From the NCBI RefSeq assembly GCF_003217475.1, contig NZ_QJSP01000014.1:62001-126000 (forward strand): a stretch of DNA of 64,000 bases, written 5' to 3'. A program made the position numbers and the translations under genes. Below, piece after piece: positions 27,713 to 36,795 of this stretch. Under the pieces are notes generated by a model. The model made no database searches and had not been told where the DNA came from. It saw only the letters and a program-made list of their open reading frames with translations. The stretch's first letter is position 1; every line of letters starts with the position of its first letter. Origin of the DNA: Williamsia limnetica (GTDB taxonomy: Bacteria; Actinomycetota; Actinomycetes; Mycobacteriales; Mycobacteriaceae).

Positions 27713-28510
27713 GTGCCCGAAGGACATACGCTCCACCGGCTGGCCCGTCTTCACCAGCGTCGCCTCGCCGGCCACGAAGTGTCGGTGTCGAGTCCGCAGG
27801 GTCGATTCGCCGCCGCTGCCGACCGTCTCGACGGTCAGCAGTTCGCAGGTGCCGAGGCGTGGGGTAAGCACCTGATCCATCGCTACCGCAGTGGCGACAT
27901 GGTGCATGTGCACCTCGGTCTGTACGGGTCGTTCTCCGATGGCAAGGCCCCGCTACCCGCGCCGGTGGGCCAGGTGCGGATGCGCATCGAATCCGACGAC
28001 TACGGCACCGATCTGCGGGGGCCGACGGCCTGTGAGCTCTACACGCCGGAAGACCTGGCTGCACTGACCTCCAGGCTGGGCCCGGACCCGTTGCGCAAAG
28101 ACGCCGAACCTGATGTCGCCTGGGGGGCGATCAGCAAGTCACGCAAGGCAATCGGCGCGCTGGTGATGGATCAGAAGGTGTTGGCCGGCGTCGGGAATGT
28201 CTATCGGGCCGAAGTGTTGTTTCGCGCCAACATCAATCCGTACCGTCCGGGAGCCAGTATCGACCGCGGCGAGTGGGACGGCGTGTGGGCCGATCTGGTG
28301 GATCTGATGGCGGTGGGGGTCCGGCGGGGAAAGATCCACGTCATACGCGCCGCGGACGATCACGGCGCTCCTGCCTACGGTCCGGGACGCCCACGAACGT
28401 ATGTGTATCGGCGCGCCGGCGAGCCGTGCCGCATCTGCGGGACGACTGTGCTCATGGCCGAGATGGTGGCCCGCAAGGTCTATTGGTGCCCGACCTGCCA
28501 GCCTGATTGA
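27713..28510 (+). CDS. nei: Endonuclease VIII-like DNA glycosylase (Nei family)
   Basis: 265 residues, GTG start; after Met removal Pro2 and Glu3 (MPEGHTLHRLA) form the catalytic N-terminus of the Fpg/Nei family. The EGHTLHR form rather than ELPEVE marks a Nei-type enzyme, specific for oxidised pyrimidines. A helix-two-turn-helix VLAGVGNVYRAEVLF (about 159-173) and a C-terminal zinc finger (CRICG...CPTC, about 240-263) are complete. A second family member, MutM, is at 62016, so the two would cover pyrimidine and purine lesions. Equivalent to Rv2464c by position. Confidence 0.92.
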   Translation: MPEGHTLHRLARLHQRRLAGHEVSVSSPQGRFAAAADRLDGQQFAGAEAWGKHLIHRYRSGDMVHVHLGLYGSFSDGKAPLPAPVGQVRMRIESDDYGTDLRGPTACELYTPEDLAALTSRLGPDPLRKDAEPDVAWGAISKSRKAIGALVMDQKVLAGVGNVYRAEVLFRANINPYRPGASIDRGEWDGVWADLVDLMAVGVRRGKIHVIRAADDHGAPAYGPGRPRTYVYRRAGEPCRICGTTVLMAEMVARKVYWCPTCQPD

Positions 28511-28568
28511 CCGTCGGACCTAAGGATGACCTCAGGCCGACCTCAGGTTGTGCGGCGAGAATGGTGTG

Positions 28569-29426
28569 ATGGCCACGGTGACAGTTCTGACGGTCGGGGG
28601 AACAGGCGAGTCGTATCCAGGTGATGCGCGGCCCGAGGTGTCCGGCCTGCTGGCCGACGTCACCGGGCGGCTCGACGATCGATTCCACAGTCGTTGGGTC
28701 GGTTATCCGGCCAGCTACGGCCCCGTCCCGGTTGCCGGTGGGATGAGCTACCGCGAGAGTGTGCGGGTGGGGGCTGACGGCCTCGGCACCATGCTCGACC
28801 TCACCGAGGGGCCGGTGATGCTCATCGGATACTCCCAGGGTTGCGCGGTCATTCGTGAGTTGCTGGCCGGCGCCGACCCCTACCCGGCGGTGGTGGCAGT
28901 CGGCTTGGTCGCGGACCCGCATCAACCTCTGGGTGTCGTCGCCGGCTGCGAGGGGTCGGGCCTGGCAGGGGAGGGCAAGGCGCTTCCGAGCGGTCTGCCG
29001 ACCATGTGGATCGCCCATCCTGACGACGTGATCTGCAACGCCAGCGACGACTCGTTGCTGCGAGACGTCGCCGACATCACCGCAGCGATGTCGATTCGCA
29101 ACCTGACGCTCTGGCTACGCAGTGTGTGGCTGGTGTTGATCAGCAACGGCTTTCAGAACGCCGCACGCACCTCTGTCCGGCCCCGGCAGTGGCGTAGGGA
29201 TCTGCGTCGCCTGCGTGTGGTGGTGTACGAGATCGCGGGTTACCTGCCCACTCGCCTGATGCTCGGAGGCCTGAAGGTGGTGAACCGACGAGGGGGTCGG
29301 CACACCGCGTATGCGGCCGAGCCGATGGTCGGCAGTGACCTGACCGGCTGCCAGACGCTGGCCCAGTGGCTGCAGGTGCAGGCGACGTTCATGGCCGGGC
29401 AGACCGCGGATCGGGACGCCGCCTGA
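28569..29426 (+). CDS. Alpha/beta hydrolase, cutinase / phage LysB-like
   Basis: 285 residues from ATG 28569. It opens with a strand and TVGGTGES, then a nucleophile elbow MLIGYSQGCAV (Ser about 88), an Asp candidate in WIAHPDDVIC (about 148) and a late His in GGRHTAY. The GYSQG elbow and layout resemble mycobacteriophage lysin B, the esterase that cuts mycolate from arabinogalactan, and cutinase/PE-PPE hydrolases. There is no signal peptide and no phage gene nearby, so a chromosomal lipid esterase is as likely. A hydrophobic stretch (about 176-198) may touch membrane. The substrate is unknown. Confidence 0.72.
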   Translation: MATVTVLTVGGTGESYPGDARPEVSGLLADVTGRLDDRFHSRWVGYPASYGPVPVAGGMSYRESVRVGADGLGTMLDLTEGPVMLIGYSQGCAVIRELLAGADPYPAVVAVGLVADPHQPLGVVAGCEGSGLAGEGKALPSGLPTMWIAHPDDVICNASDDSLLRDVADITAAMSIRNLTLWLRSVWLVLISNGFQNAARTSVRPRQWRRDLRRLRVVVYEIAGYLPTRLMLGGLKVVNRRGGRHTAYAAEPMVGSDLTGCQTLAQWLQVQATFMAGQTADRDAA

Positions 29427-29546
29427 CCGAGCGTCCGGCACGAGGTTCTCATCGGCGCCGGTAACAATTCACCCGTCCGAAATGTGCGGCGGGCCCTGGT
29501 GGGCGACACTGATCCGCAGATGGATCAACCCCTGGGAGAAATAATC

Positions 29547-30983
29547 GTGGATCATTACGATCTTGTTGTCATCGGTTCGGGTCCTGCCGGCCAGAAGGCA
29601 GCGATCGCAGCCGCCAAGCTCGGTAAGAAGGCCGCCGTCATCGAGCGACGAGACATGGTCGGTGGCGTGTGCATCAACACCGGTACCATCCCGTCGAAGA
29701 CCATGCGCGAGGCGGTGCTCTACCTCACGGGTCTCAACCAGCGTGAACTCTATGGCCAGTCGTACCGGCTCAAAACCGACATCACTGTCGGCGATCTCTC
29801 GGCACGCACCTCGCACGTCGTGGGCAAAGAGATCGACGTCATCCAAAACCAGCTGTCGCGTAACAGGGTTGCCCTGCTCATCGGCAATGCAAGGTTCATC
29901 GGTCCGCACGAGATCGAGGTCGAATCGACGGGAGGCGACCACAAGAACATCACCTTCGACCACGCGGTGATCGCGGTGGGCACCAAGCCCGCCCGCCCGG
30001 CGAGTGTCGAGTTCGACGGCGCGACGATCGTCGACTCCGATCAGATCCTCGGGATGAACAGGGTGCCGCAGTCGATGGTGGTGGTGGGCGCGGGGGTCAT
30101 CGGAATCGAATATGCATCGATGTTCGCCGCGCTGGGGACCAAGGTGACGGTCGTCGAGCGGCGCACCAGCATGCTGGACTTCGTGGACCGCGAGATCGTG
30201 GAGGCCTTGCAGTACCAGCTCCGCGATCGCGGAGTGACCTTCCGATTCGGGGAGTCGGTCAAGATGGTCGAGAAACACACCTCTGGAACGGTCACGATCC
30301 TCGAATCAGGGAAGAAGATCCCGTCCGACACGGTGCTGTACTCGGCAGGCCGCCAAGGGGTCACCGAGGAACTGGGGGTCGCCGCCGCAGGCCTCGCAGG
30401 CGACAATCGCGGACGCCTCGAGGTGGACGACCGTTTCCGCACCGCTGTGCCGCACATCTACGCCGTCGGCGACGTCATCGGATTCCCGGCCCTGGCGTCG
30501 ACCGCGATGGAGCAAGGACGACGAGCGGCGTACGACGCCTTCGGTGAACCGGTAGGCGAAACAGACTCGTCGAAGCACCCGATCGGTATCTACTCGATCC
30601 CGGAGATCAGTTTCGTCGGCAAGACAGAGGATGAGCTGACCGCAGCCAACGTGCCGTTCGAGGTCGGGGTCGCCAGGTATCGAGAGCTGGCCAGGGGCAC
30701 CATCATGGGCGACGCGTACGGGATGCTCAAGCTGCTGGTCGATGCCCACGACCGCAGCATCCTGGGCGTGCACGTATTCGGTTCGAACGCCGCCGAACTG
30801 GTCCACATCGGGCAGACGGTGATGGGATGTGGTGGGACCATCGACTATCTCGTCGACGCGGTGTTCAACTACCCGACGCTGGCCGAGGGATACAAGGTCG
30901 CGGCCCTCGATGCTGTCAACAAGATGCGCGCGATCGCGCGGGTCACCGGCGCCGGTAACGGACACGAGCTCGGGGCTGAGTAG
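29547..30983 (+). CDS. sthA: Soluble pyridine nucleotide transhydrogenase
   Basis: 478 residues from GTG 29547, with GGGAG 8 bases upstream; ATG 29520 is possible. Flavoprotein disulfide reductase fold: FAD loop GSGPAG near the N-terminus, NAD-binding [13 protein letters not shown], and C-terminal dimerisation domain with HIGQ. In the redox motif the second Cys of lipoamide dehydrogenases is replaced ([13 protein letters not shown], Thr instead of Cys), which typifies SthA, so it should move hydride between NADPH and NAD+ and not reduce disulfides. A strong terminator follows. Confidence 0.92.
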   Translation: MDHYDLVVIGSGPAGQKAAIAAAKLGKKAAVIERRDMVGGVCINTGTIPSKTMREAVLYLTGLNQRELYGQSYRLKTDITVGDLSARTSHVVGKEIDVIQNQLSRNRVALLIGNARFIGPHEIEVESTGGDHKNITFDHAVIAVGTKPARPASVEFDGATIVDSDQILGMNRVPQSMVVVGAGVIGIEYASMFAALGTKVTVVERRTSMLDFVDREIVEALQYQLRDRGVTFRFGESVKMVEKHTSGTVTILESGKKIPSDTVLYSAGRQGVTEELGVAAAGLAGDNRGRLEVDDRFRTAVPHIYAVGDVIGFPALASTAMEQGRRAAYDAFGEPVGETDSSKHPIGIYSIPEISFVGKTEDELTAANVPFEVGVARYRELARGTIMGDAYGMLKLLVDAHDRSILGVHVFGSNAAELVHIGQTVMGCGGTIDYLVDAVFNYPTLAEGYKVAALDAVNKMRAIARVTGAGNGHELGAE

Positions 30984-31002
30984 GACCCGTCCGACGACAA
31001 AA

Positions 31003-31034
31003 GAACGGCGCCGAGAAAATCCTCGGCGCCGTTC
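31003..31034. terminator. Intrinsic terminator after sthA
   Basis: A perfect 13-base stem (GAACGGCGCCGAG and complement) with a 6-base loop AAAATC is followed by CTTTTGTTGT on the plus strand and preceded by ACAAAA, so it can also stop the convergent transpeptidase transcript. Confidence 0.88.
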
Positions 31035-31057
31035 CTTTTGTTGTGCTCGGGTTGAAT

Positions 31058-31753
31058 CTAGCTTCCCGGGACGTACTGTCCACCGATGGTGCCCTGCACC
31101 ACGATCGGGGTGCCCTCGGGGAAGTTCTCGTACACGAACTGTGCGTTCTCCGGGCTCAGGTTGATGCAGCCGTGGCTCACGTTGGTGTTGCCCTGTTGCT
31201 CGACGGACCACGGTGCACCGTGGATGAAGATGCCGTCCCATGACATGCGGATGGCCCACTCGACGTAGGTCCGGTAGCCGTTGGGGGAGTCGACCGGGAC
31301 GCCGTACGTGGACGAATCCATGTACATGTCGCGGTACTTCTCCTTGGTGTAGTACGTGCCGTTAGGCGTCGGGTTGTCGTTCGAACCCATCGAGATGGGC
31401 GCCTTGCGGACGACCTTGCCGTCTTGCCAGATGGTCAGCTCGTGGGTGGCGTCGTCAGCGAGGGCCACCCAGCCGGTCGTGGTTGCGACCGGAGGAGCGG
31501 GTTCGACCGGCTTCGGCGGCTCGGGAGCCGGCTGCGGGGTGGTCGGTTCCGCGGGCGGAGCCGGGGTCGGGGTGAACACTCCGGGGATGGTCGGCAGTGG
31601 AACGCCGGGCAGTCCGGGAATGGTCGGCACGGGCTGAGCGGACGCGGTGGCCGGGATGGCGAGCGTCACGACGATCACGCCGAGGACGGCGGCCACAAGG
31701 CGGGTGACGGTACTCCCGAAGGTGCTACCGCGGACGAGCTTGTTGGTCGACAC
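31058..31753 (-). CDS. Exported L,D-transpeptidase (YkuD domain)
   Basis: 231 residues, GTG start. A signal peptide (about 1-38, hydrophobic core VAAVLGVIVVTLAI, cleavage near ASA-QP) is followed by a Pro/Thr-rich spacer (about 40-85). The YkuD domain occupies the C-terminal ~130 residues with the catalytic HGAPW and SHGCINLS motifs. Such enzymes form 3-3 crosslinks or anchor proteins in peptidoglycan outside the membrane. No Ig-like domains are present, so it is the short form, unlike mycobacterial LdtA/B. Confidence 0.92.
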   Translation of the reverse strand: MSTNKLVRGSTFGSTVTRLVAAVLGVIVVTLAIPATASAQPVPTIPGLPGVPLPTIPGVFTPTPAPPAEPTTPQPAPEPPKPVEPAPPVATTTGWVALADDATHELTIWQDGKVVRKAPISMGSNDNPTPNGTYYTKEKYRDMYMDSSTYGVPVDSPNGYRTYVEWAIRMSWDGIFIHGAPWSVEQQGNTNVSHGCINLSPENAQFVYENFPEGTPIVVQGTIGGQYVPGS

Positions 31754-31919
31754 TATGTTGAACCCTTACGTTGGCGACGTTCTTCCGTACGCTCCCCGAA
31801 AGCGCAGATTCAATAGTTGCATGAGCGACCCCTGGCGCCAAACGGAAAAGGCGCATTTGTTACTGGTGTTGCAGTTGTGACTACTGGGTTTTGACAATCG
31901 GTCAGATGTGACGAGCGCC

Positions 31920-33164
31920 TCAGCAAGTCGACGGCGCAGGCACGCCGGCGAAGCGGTCGTTCATCCACGCCAGGGCGCCCGGTAACCCCACCACCGCCGA
32001 CGACAGATGATCCGGAGAGAACGCCGGGACGGACACGAGTTCGACACCCGCGTCGCAGTAACGCCGGTTGGTGATGTCGATCGAATCGACCGGGATCAGA
32101 TTGTCGATCGGGCTGTGCCACTCGAAGATCGCCGTGTCCGGAATGCCCGGATAGAACTCGAGGCTGTTCGCCCGGACCACCTTCCGTGCCGCCGGGTCGT
32201 CGAAGATCCCGACATCGGGGGTCATCTCGTCCGCGCGGTGCCCGAGACCTGCGAGCAGGATCTCGTTGGTGCAGGCGTTCTGTAGTTCGGTGAACAAACT
32301 CTTTCCGGTGGGTGTCAGGTTGTCCCACATAGGTATCTCTGCCGGATACTCGCGGGACAGTCCCATGGCGGCTGCGAAAGCGAGGCCGAACGCCGGATGA
32401 GCGCTGTTGATACCGAGACCTTCGCCCATCTTGATGAGGTTCATCGGTGCACCGCCGTACGCGCTACCGGCGATCGACAGCTCAGGCGCGTAGGTCGGCG
32501 CCAGCGCGGTGGCCCAGGCGGTGGCCATTCCGCCACCTGAGTACCCGATCAGGCCCACCTTGCTCTTCGCGACCTTTGCCGCGGGGAAGTTCTGCACCGC
32601 CTTGATCCCGTCGAGCGAGATCCGTCCGCCGAGGGTCGCGGCACCGTACGAGCTGCGGGGCCCGAGATGGTCGGGGATCGCGAGCACCCAGCCCTGCTGG
32701 AGCAGTCCGTTCAGCATCGGACGCTGGCTTGCGGTCAGGCTGCCCGATCGGATGTCGACATTGGTTGTCGAAGCGTAAAGCTGTTGCGATGGCGCGCAAT
32801 CGAGCCCCATCGCGTTCACGATGTCCTGCACGCTCAGCAACGGGCCGTTGGGACGTCGGTTGTTCGGTAGCAGGACCGTTGTCACCGCGGCGATCGGGCG
32901 CTCGTACATGTCGGTGCTACGGAACTGGAGTTGGTAGGTCTGCACATCGAACAGCGACGGCGGCGCAGGCATCGCGCGGACGGCGATGATCTCGCCGTTC
33001 TCGAACCCGGTCAGGTCGTCAGGCGTGTCGTAGAACGTGTCCGCCAACGGGGTCGGGAGCGCGACGTCGTTCGCCGATGCGGGAGCGGACACCAGGCCCA
33101 GCGCCAGCACCGCGACGGAGGCGGCAAGCATGAACTTCGGCAGCATCGACTTGGCGGGCAGCAT
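31920..33164 (-). CDS. Secreted lipase family protein (LIP, PF03583 type)
   Basis: 414 residues from ATG 33164, with GGAG 5 bases upstream; an earlier ATG at 33257 has no site. A signal peptide (about 1-32, VAVLALGLVSAPASA) indicates export. The alpha/beta hydrolase core contains the nucleophile elbow GLIGYSGGGMAT (Ser about 192), a later WHSPIDNLIP with the probable Asp, and a C-terminal His in FSPDHLSS. The family contains secretory lipases of fungi and actinobacteria cleaving triacylglycerols or other esters. A terminal Cys suggests disulfide bonding. Substrate not determined. Confidence 0.85.
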   Translation of the reverse strand: MLPAKSMLPKFMLAASVAVLALGLVSAPASANDVALPTPLADTFYDTPDDLTGFENGEIIAVRAMPAPPSLFDVQTYQLQFRSTDMYERPIAAVTTVLLPNNRRPNGPLLSVQDIVNAMGLDCAPSQQLYASTTNVDIRSGSLTASQRPMLNGLLQQGWVLAIPDHLGPRSSYGAATLGGRISLDGIKAVQNFPAAKVAKSKVGLIGYSGGGMATAWATALAPTYAPELSIAGSAYGGAPMNLIKMGEGLGINSAHPAFGLAFAAAMGLSREYPAEIPMWDNLTPTGKSLFTELQNACTNEILLAGLGHRADEMTPDVGIFDDPAARKVVRANSLEFYPGIPDTAIFEWHSPIDNLIPVDSIDITNRRYCDAGVELVSVPAFSPDHLSSAVVGLPGALAWMNDRFAGVPAPSTC

Positions 33165-33320
33165 GGGTCTCCGGGGGGATCGAACCAACAGATCTCGCCG
33201 GCCGCGGGCGTCGACGTGAGGTGAAATGAAACATGTTCCTGCCCGCGGTGTCAACAACTCGAGTTATGTCACTGCCACACCAAGGACCGTGGGCGGGCGC
33301 CGAGCGCCTTATGGAAACGA

Positions 33321-33359
33321 CGAAAGCCCCGGCGAGCAAGGCTCTGACCAGGGCTTTCG
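33321..33359 (-). terminator. Probable terminator of tRNA-Gly
   Basis: CGAAAGCCC and GGGCTTTCG form a 9-base stem across a 21-base loop, starting 4 bases past the 3' end of the minus-strand tRNA-Gly gene. The loop is long, so confidence is moderate. Confidence 0.6.
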
Positions 33360-33363
33360 AAGG

Positions 33364-33437
33364 TGGAGCGGGTGACGGGAATCGAACCCGCGTAGCTAGT
33401 TTGGAAGACTAGGGCTCTACCATTGAGCTACACCCGC
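33364..33437 (-). tRNA. tRNA-Gly(TCC)
   Basis: The reverse complement folds with acceptor GCGGGTG/CACCCGC, D-arm GCTC...GAGC, anticodon stem CTAGT/ACTAG with loop CTTCCAA (anticodon TCC), and T-arm CGGG-TTCGATT-CCCG. The discriminator is T and the 3' CCA is encoded. Confidence 0.96.
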
Positions 33438-33636
33438 ATGCATACGGCATCACTGGGATCGCCATTGCTGCCGCTGCGAAAGTGACTGTACCGCCTCGTG
33501 CCGGTCGATCAGAAATCGGCTGGAAACACGGCGTTTCGGACCCCTCGACCTCACCGGTTTAGGCGCGGGGCGAGCTGGCACGTAGTATTTGCGTTCGGTT
33601 CTGCAGGCGCCGCCAGACGCGGCAGAACGACCTACA

Positions 33637-33710
33637 CGGGATGTGGCGCAGCTTGGTAGCGCATCCGCTTTGGGAGCGGAGGGTCGCAGGTTCGAATCCT
33701 GTCATCCCGA
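33637..33710 (+). tRNA. tRNA-Pro(TGG)
   Basis: Acceptor CGGGATG/CATCCCG, D-arm GCGC...GCGC, anticodon stem TCCGC/GCGGA with loop TTTGGGA (anticodon TGG), and a TTCGAAT T-loop. The 5' C1-G72 pair is typical of bacterial tRNA-Pro. CCA is not encoded. The trigger factor gene begins 29 bases later. Confidence 0.96.
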
Positions 33711-33739
33711 CTCACGAGAACAGCAATAAAGGGAGTCAA

Positions 33740-35113
33740 GTGAAGAGCACCGTCGAGCAGATCAGCCCGACGCGGGTCAAACTCAACGTCGAGGTTCCGT
33801 TCGAGGAACTGGAGCCGGAATTCGCCCGCACCTACAAGACGCTGGCCCGCGACATCCGGATCCCCGGGTTCCGGCCCGGTAAGGCACCGGCCAAGCTCAT
33901 CGAGGCCCGTGTCGGCCGCGACGCAGTGCTGGCGCAGGTCGTGAACGAAGCGCTTCCCGCGAAGTACAGCGAAGCCGTCGACGAGACCGACATCAAGGCG
34001 ATCGGCCAGCCCGAGATCGACCTCGCCGAGCTCGAGTACGGCAAGAGCATCACCTTCACCGCCGAGGTCGACGTCCGTCCCGACATCGAGCTGCCGGATT
34101 ATTCGACCCTCGAGATCGAGGTCGAGCCGGTGGCTGTCGCCGATGAGGCCGTCGACGAGCAACTGCAGGCGCTGCGCGCACGGTTCGGAACCCTCACCGG
34201 TGTCGATCGTCCCGTGGCCGATGGCGACTTCGTCTCCATCGACCTCTCGGCGACCATCGACGGCAAAGAGGTCGAGGAAGCCGCCACCAGCGGGCTGTCC
34301 CATGAGGTCGGTTCCGGAGAACTCATCGACGGACTGGACGAGGCCCTGATCGGGCTGAAGTCCGGCGAGGAAAAGACCTTCACCAGCACTCTGGTCGCCG
34401 GCGATCACAGCGGTGACCAGGCCGAGGTGACCGTCAAGGTCCTCTCCGTCAAGGAGCGCGAACTGCCCGAGGTCGACGACGAGTTCGCACAGCTGGCCAG
34501 CGAGTTCGACACCGTCGACGAGTTGAAGGCCGATCTGAGCGAGCGGGTCGCCCGATCGAAGCGGATGGAGCAGGCCAACGCGATCAGCGAAGGCCTCGTT
34601 GCCAAGCTGCTCGAGACGGTTGAGGTGGCGCTGCCCGAGGCGATCGTGACCGCGGAGGTCGACAGCCAGATCCACCAGGTCGTCCACAGCCTCGGCCATG
34701 ACGATGCTGCGTTCGAGAGCCTGCTGGAGGCTCAGGGCACGACGCGCGAGAAGTTCGAGGCCGATGCCCGCGAGGTCGCCGAGAAGTCCGTGCGGACCCA
34801 GCTGCTGCTCGACGCGATCGCGGATCAGCAAGAGACCGAGGTCGGCCAGGATGAGCTCATGCAGCAGATCATGTTCCAGGCCCAGCGGTACGGCATGCAG
34901 CCGGCAGAGTTCGCTCAGCAGCTGCAGCAGGCCAACCAAGTCGGCGCCGTGTACGCAGAGGTACGGCGCAGCAAGGCGCTGTCTCAGATCGTCCCCGATG
35001 TGACGGTCAAGGACACCGCGGGCGAAACCGTCGACACGACGGAGTTCTACCCCCGCCCGGATGCTGCCGAAGACGCAAGCGATGCCGACGAGTCGGCGGA
35101 CGACAAGTCCTAA
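33740..35113 (+). CDS. tig: Trigger factor chaperone
   Basis: 457 residues from GTG 33740 (GGGAG 5 bases upstream). The N-terminal ribosome-binding domain has the signature GFRPGKAP (about 44-51). A FKBP-type prolyl isomerase domain (about 155-240) includes [14 protein letters not shown] and the long C-terminal helical arms continue to about 430. The last ~30 residues are Asp/Glu/Ser-rich. It binds nascent chains at the ribosomal exit. Its place directly before clpP1-clpP2-clpX is conserved in many bacteria. Confidence 0.97.
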   Translation: MKSTVEQISPTRVKLNVEVPFEELEPEFARTYKTLARDIRIPGFRPGKAPAKLIEARVGRDAVLAQVVNEALPAKYSEAVDETDIKAIGQPEIDLAELEYGKSITFTAEVDVRPDIELPDYSTLEIEVEPVAVADEAVDEQLQALRARFGTLTGVDRPVADGDFVSIDLSATIDGKEVEEAATSGLSHEVGSGELIDGLDEALIGLKSGEEKTFTSTLVAGDHSGDQAEVTVKVLSVKERELPEVDDEFAQLASEFDTVDELKADLSERVARSKRMEQANAISEGLVAKLLETVEVALPEAIVTAEVDSQIHQVVHSLGHDDAAFESLLEAQGTTREKFEADAREVAEKSVRTQLLLDAIADQQETEVGQDELMQQIMFQAQRYGMQPAEFAQQLQQANQVGAVYAEVRRSKALSQIVPDVTVKDTAGETVDTTEFYPRPDAAEDASDADESADDKS

Positions 35114-35146
35114 CAGCCAAAACGCCAGCACAATTTCTGCTGTCAG

Positions 35147-35188
35147 CGAATAGGGGCGACGCCGAGCCATCGGCGTCGCCCCTATTCG
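35147..35188. terminator. Strong intrinsic terminator after tig
   Basis: A perfect 19-base stem (CGAATAGGGGCGACGCCGA and complement) with loop GCCA. It separates tig from clpP1, so the protease genes need their own promoter. The run of T after it is short. Confidence 0.85.
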
Positions 35189-35214
35189 TTAGTGTCGGAG
35201 ATAGCAATCAAACT

Positions 35215-35880
35215 GTGAGTCCGTTGAACGAAAACCCCGGATCGATTTCCGGGACGTCGAAGGTAGGTACCGTGACTGAGCCGAAGATCCACACCCCCGC
35301 GCTCTCCGGAGCAACCGCGAGTTCGGGTGTGGCCGGACTGAATCTGACCGACTCGGTCTTCGAGCGTTTGCTCCGTGAGCGAATCATTTTCCTGGGCACC
35401 CAGGTGGACGACGAGATCGCCAACCGGCTGTGCGCCCAGATTCTGTTGCTCTCCGCCGAGGATCCGACCAAGGACATCAACCTCTACATCAACTCGCCCG
35501 GCGGTTCGGTGACCGCGGGTATGGCGATTTTCGACACGATGCAGCTCGCGCCGTGCGACGTCGCCACGTATGCGATGGGCATGGCGGCCTCGATGGGTCA
35601 GTTCCTGCTCGCCGCAGGCACCAAGGGCAAGCGCCACGCGCTCCCGCACGCGCGCATCATGATGCACCAGCCGTCGGCGGGCATCGGTGGCACCGCGGCC
35701 GACATCGCCATCCAGGCCGAGCAGTTCGCTCAGACGAAGAAAGAGATGAACAGGCTCAACGCCGAGTTCTCCGGTCAGACCCTCGAGCAGATCGAATTGG
35801 ACGCCGACCGCGACAAGTGGTTCACCGCCGAGCAGGCCAAGGACTACGGGCTCGTCGACCACGTGATCACGCGCGCCTGA
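35215..35880 (+). CDS. clpP1: ATP-dependent Clp protease proteolytic subunit 1
   Basis: 221 residues from GTG 35215; GTG 35272 (20th codon, AAGGTAGG 6 bases upstream) is an equally credible start and fits the propeptide being short. Catalytic triad: Ser126 in GMAASMGQ, His in MMHQPS, Asp in [17 protein letters not shown] is the oxyanion region. In actinobacteria ClpP1 and ClpP2 rings form a mixed tetradecamer that works with ClpX or ClpC1. It is followed by clpP2 after 64 bases, as one operon. Confidence 0.95.
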   Translation: MSPLNENPGSISGTSKVGTVTEPKIHTPALSGATASSGVAGLNLTDSVFERLLRERIIFLGTQVDDEIANRLCAQILLLSAEDPTKDINLYINSPGGSVTAGMAIFDTMQLAPCDVATYAMGMAASMGQFLLAAGTKGKRHALPHARIMMHQPSAGIGGTAADIAIQAEQFAQTKKEMNRLNAEFSGQTLEQIELDADRDKWFTAEQAKDYGLVDHVITRA

Positions 35881-35944
35881 CTGCCACTTCGGTCGAGCTC
35901 CGCTCCACTTCGTCTCTGGCTACTAGCACCCTCATCGGAAAGTA

Positions 35945-36586
35945 ATGGGAACCATGAACAATCTTTCTCCGCAAGCGCGGTACATCCTGCCGTCGTTCAT
36001 CGAGCACACACCCAACGGTGCGCGCGAATACAACCCCTACGCAAAGCTCTTCGAAGAGCGAATTGTCTTCCTGGGCACACCGATCGACGAAACCGTCGCG
36101 AACGACATCATGGCGCAGCTGTTGGTGCTCGAGTCGCAGGATCCCGACCGCGACATCATCATGTACGTCAACTCGCCCGGCGGCAGTGTGCCGGCGATGC
36201 TCGCCATCTACGACACGATGCAGTACGTGCACTGCGACATCGCCACGGTCTGCCTCGGTGAGGCGGCCTCCGCGGCAGCGATCGTGCTGGCCGGTGGAAC
36301 CCCGGGTAAGCGGGCGGCCCTGCCGAACGCGACCATCCTCATCCATCAGCCGCGCACCGGTGGTGCCTACCAGGGGCAGGTCTCCGACCTCGAGATCCAG
36401 GCCGCGGAGATCGAACGCATCCGCCGCAAACTCGACGACATCCTGGCCGGCCACACCGGACAGCCGGCCGACAAGATCCGCAAGGACACCGACCGCGACA
36501 ACATCTTGACGGCCGAGCAGGCCAAGGAATACGGCATCATCGACGAGGTCTTCGAGTACCGCAAGAAGTCCGGACGCAAGAAGTAG
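35945..36586 (+). CDS. clpP2: ATP-dependent Clp protease proteolytic subunit 2
   Basis: 213 residues; ATG 35945 or 35954. The opening LSPQARYILPSFIEHT is the ClpP2 type. Triad: Ser109 in GEAASAAA, His in LIHQPR, Asp in KDTDRD. The C-terminus ends in a basic RKKSGRKK tail. In mycobacteria ClpP2 carries the surface that docks the ATPases. Two hairpins lie between it and clpX. Confidence 0.96.
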   Translation: MGTMNNLSPQARYILPSFIEHTPNGAREYNPYAKLFEERIVFLGTPIDETVANDIMAQLLVLESQDPDRDIIMYVNSPGGSVPAMLAIYDTMQYVHCDIATVCLGEAASAAAIVLAGGTPGKRAALPNATILIHQPRTGGAYQGQVSDLEIQAAEIERIRRKLDDILAGHTGQPADKIRKDTDRDNILTAEQAKEYGIIDEVFEYRKKSGRKK

Positions 36587-36597
36587 ATCGACGGGTT

Positions 36598-36660
36598 GCC
36601 CTTTGCCCGTGTGCGCAAAGGGCGGCCCGCGGGTCGTGGGCTTTCAAAGTGGCCCGCGAC
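36598..36660 (+). terminator. Two successive hairpins between clpP2 and clpX
   Basis: First: GCCCTTTGC (36598) and GCAAAGGGC (36615), 9 pairs, 8-base loop, no T-run. Second: GTCGTGGGC (36633) and GCCCGCGAC (36652), 9 pairs with one G-T, followed by ATTTGGCTTTAT. The second looks like a weak or partial terminator separating clpX expression from clpP1P2. Confidence 0.6.
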
Positions 36661-36795
36661 ATTTGGCTTTATCGGTCGAAGTTCGGGTCACCTACGGGTA
36701 CGGTCGTGATTACCGAACTCCGGGTGAGCTGGGCGGACCGCGCGAATTCTTGAGTTTTCTGGGCAGCAGGGTAAGGGAAGTAGGTACAGCGACAG

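Noticed and set aside
33632-35170. A 512-codon antisense frame across tRNA-Pro and tig
   Set aside because: It crosses a tRNA and the complete trigger factor gene and shows no domain pattern.
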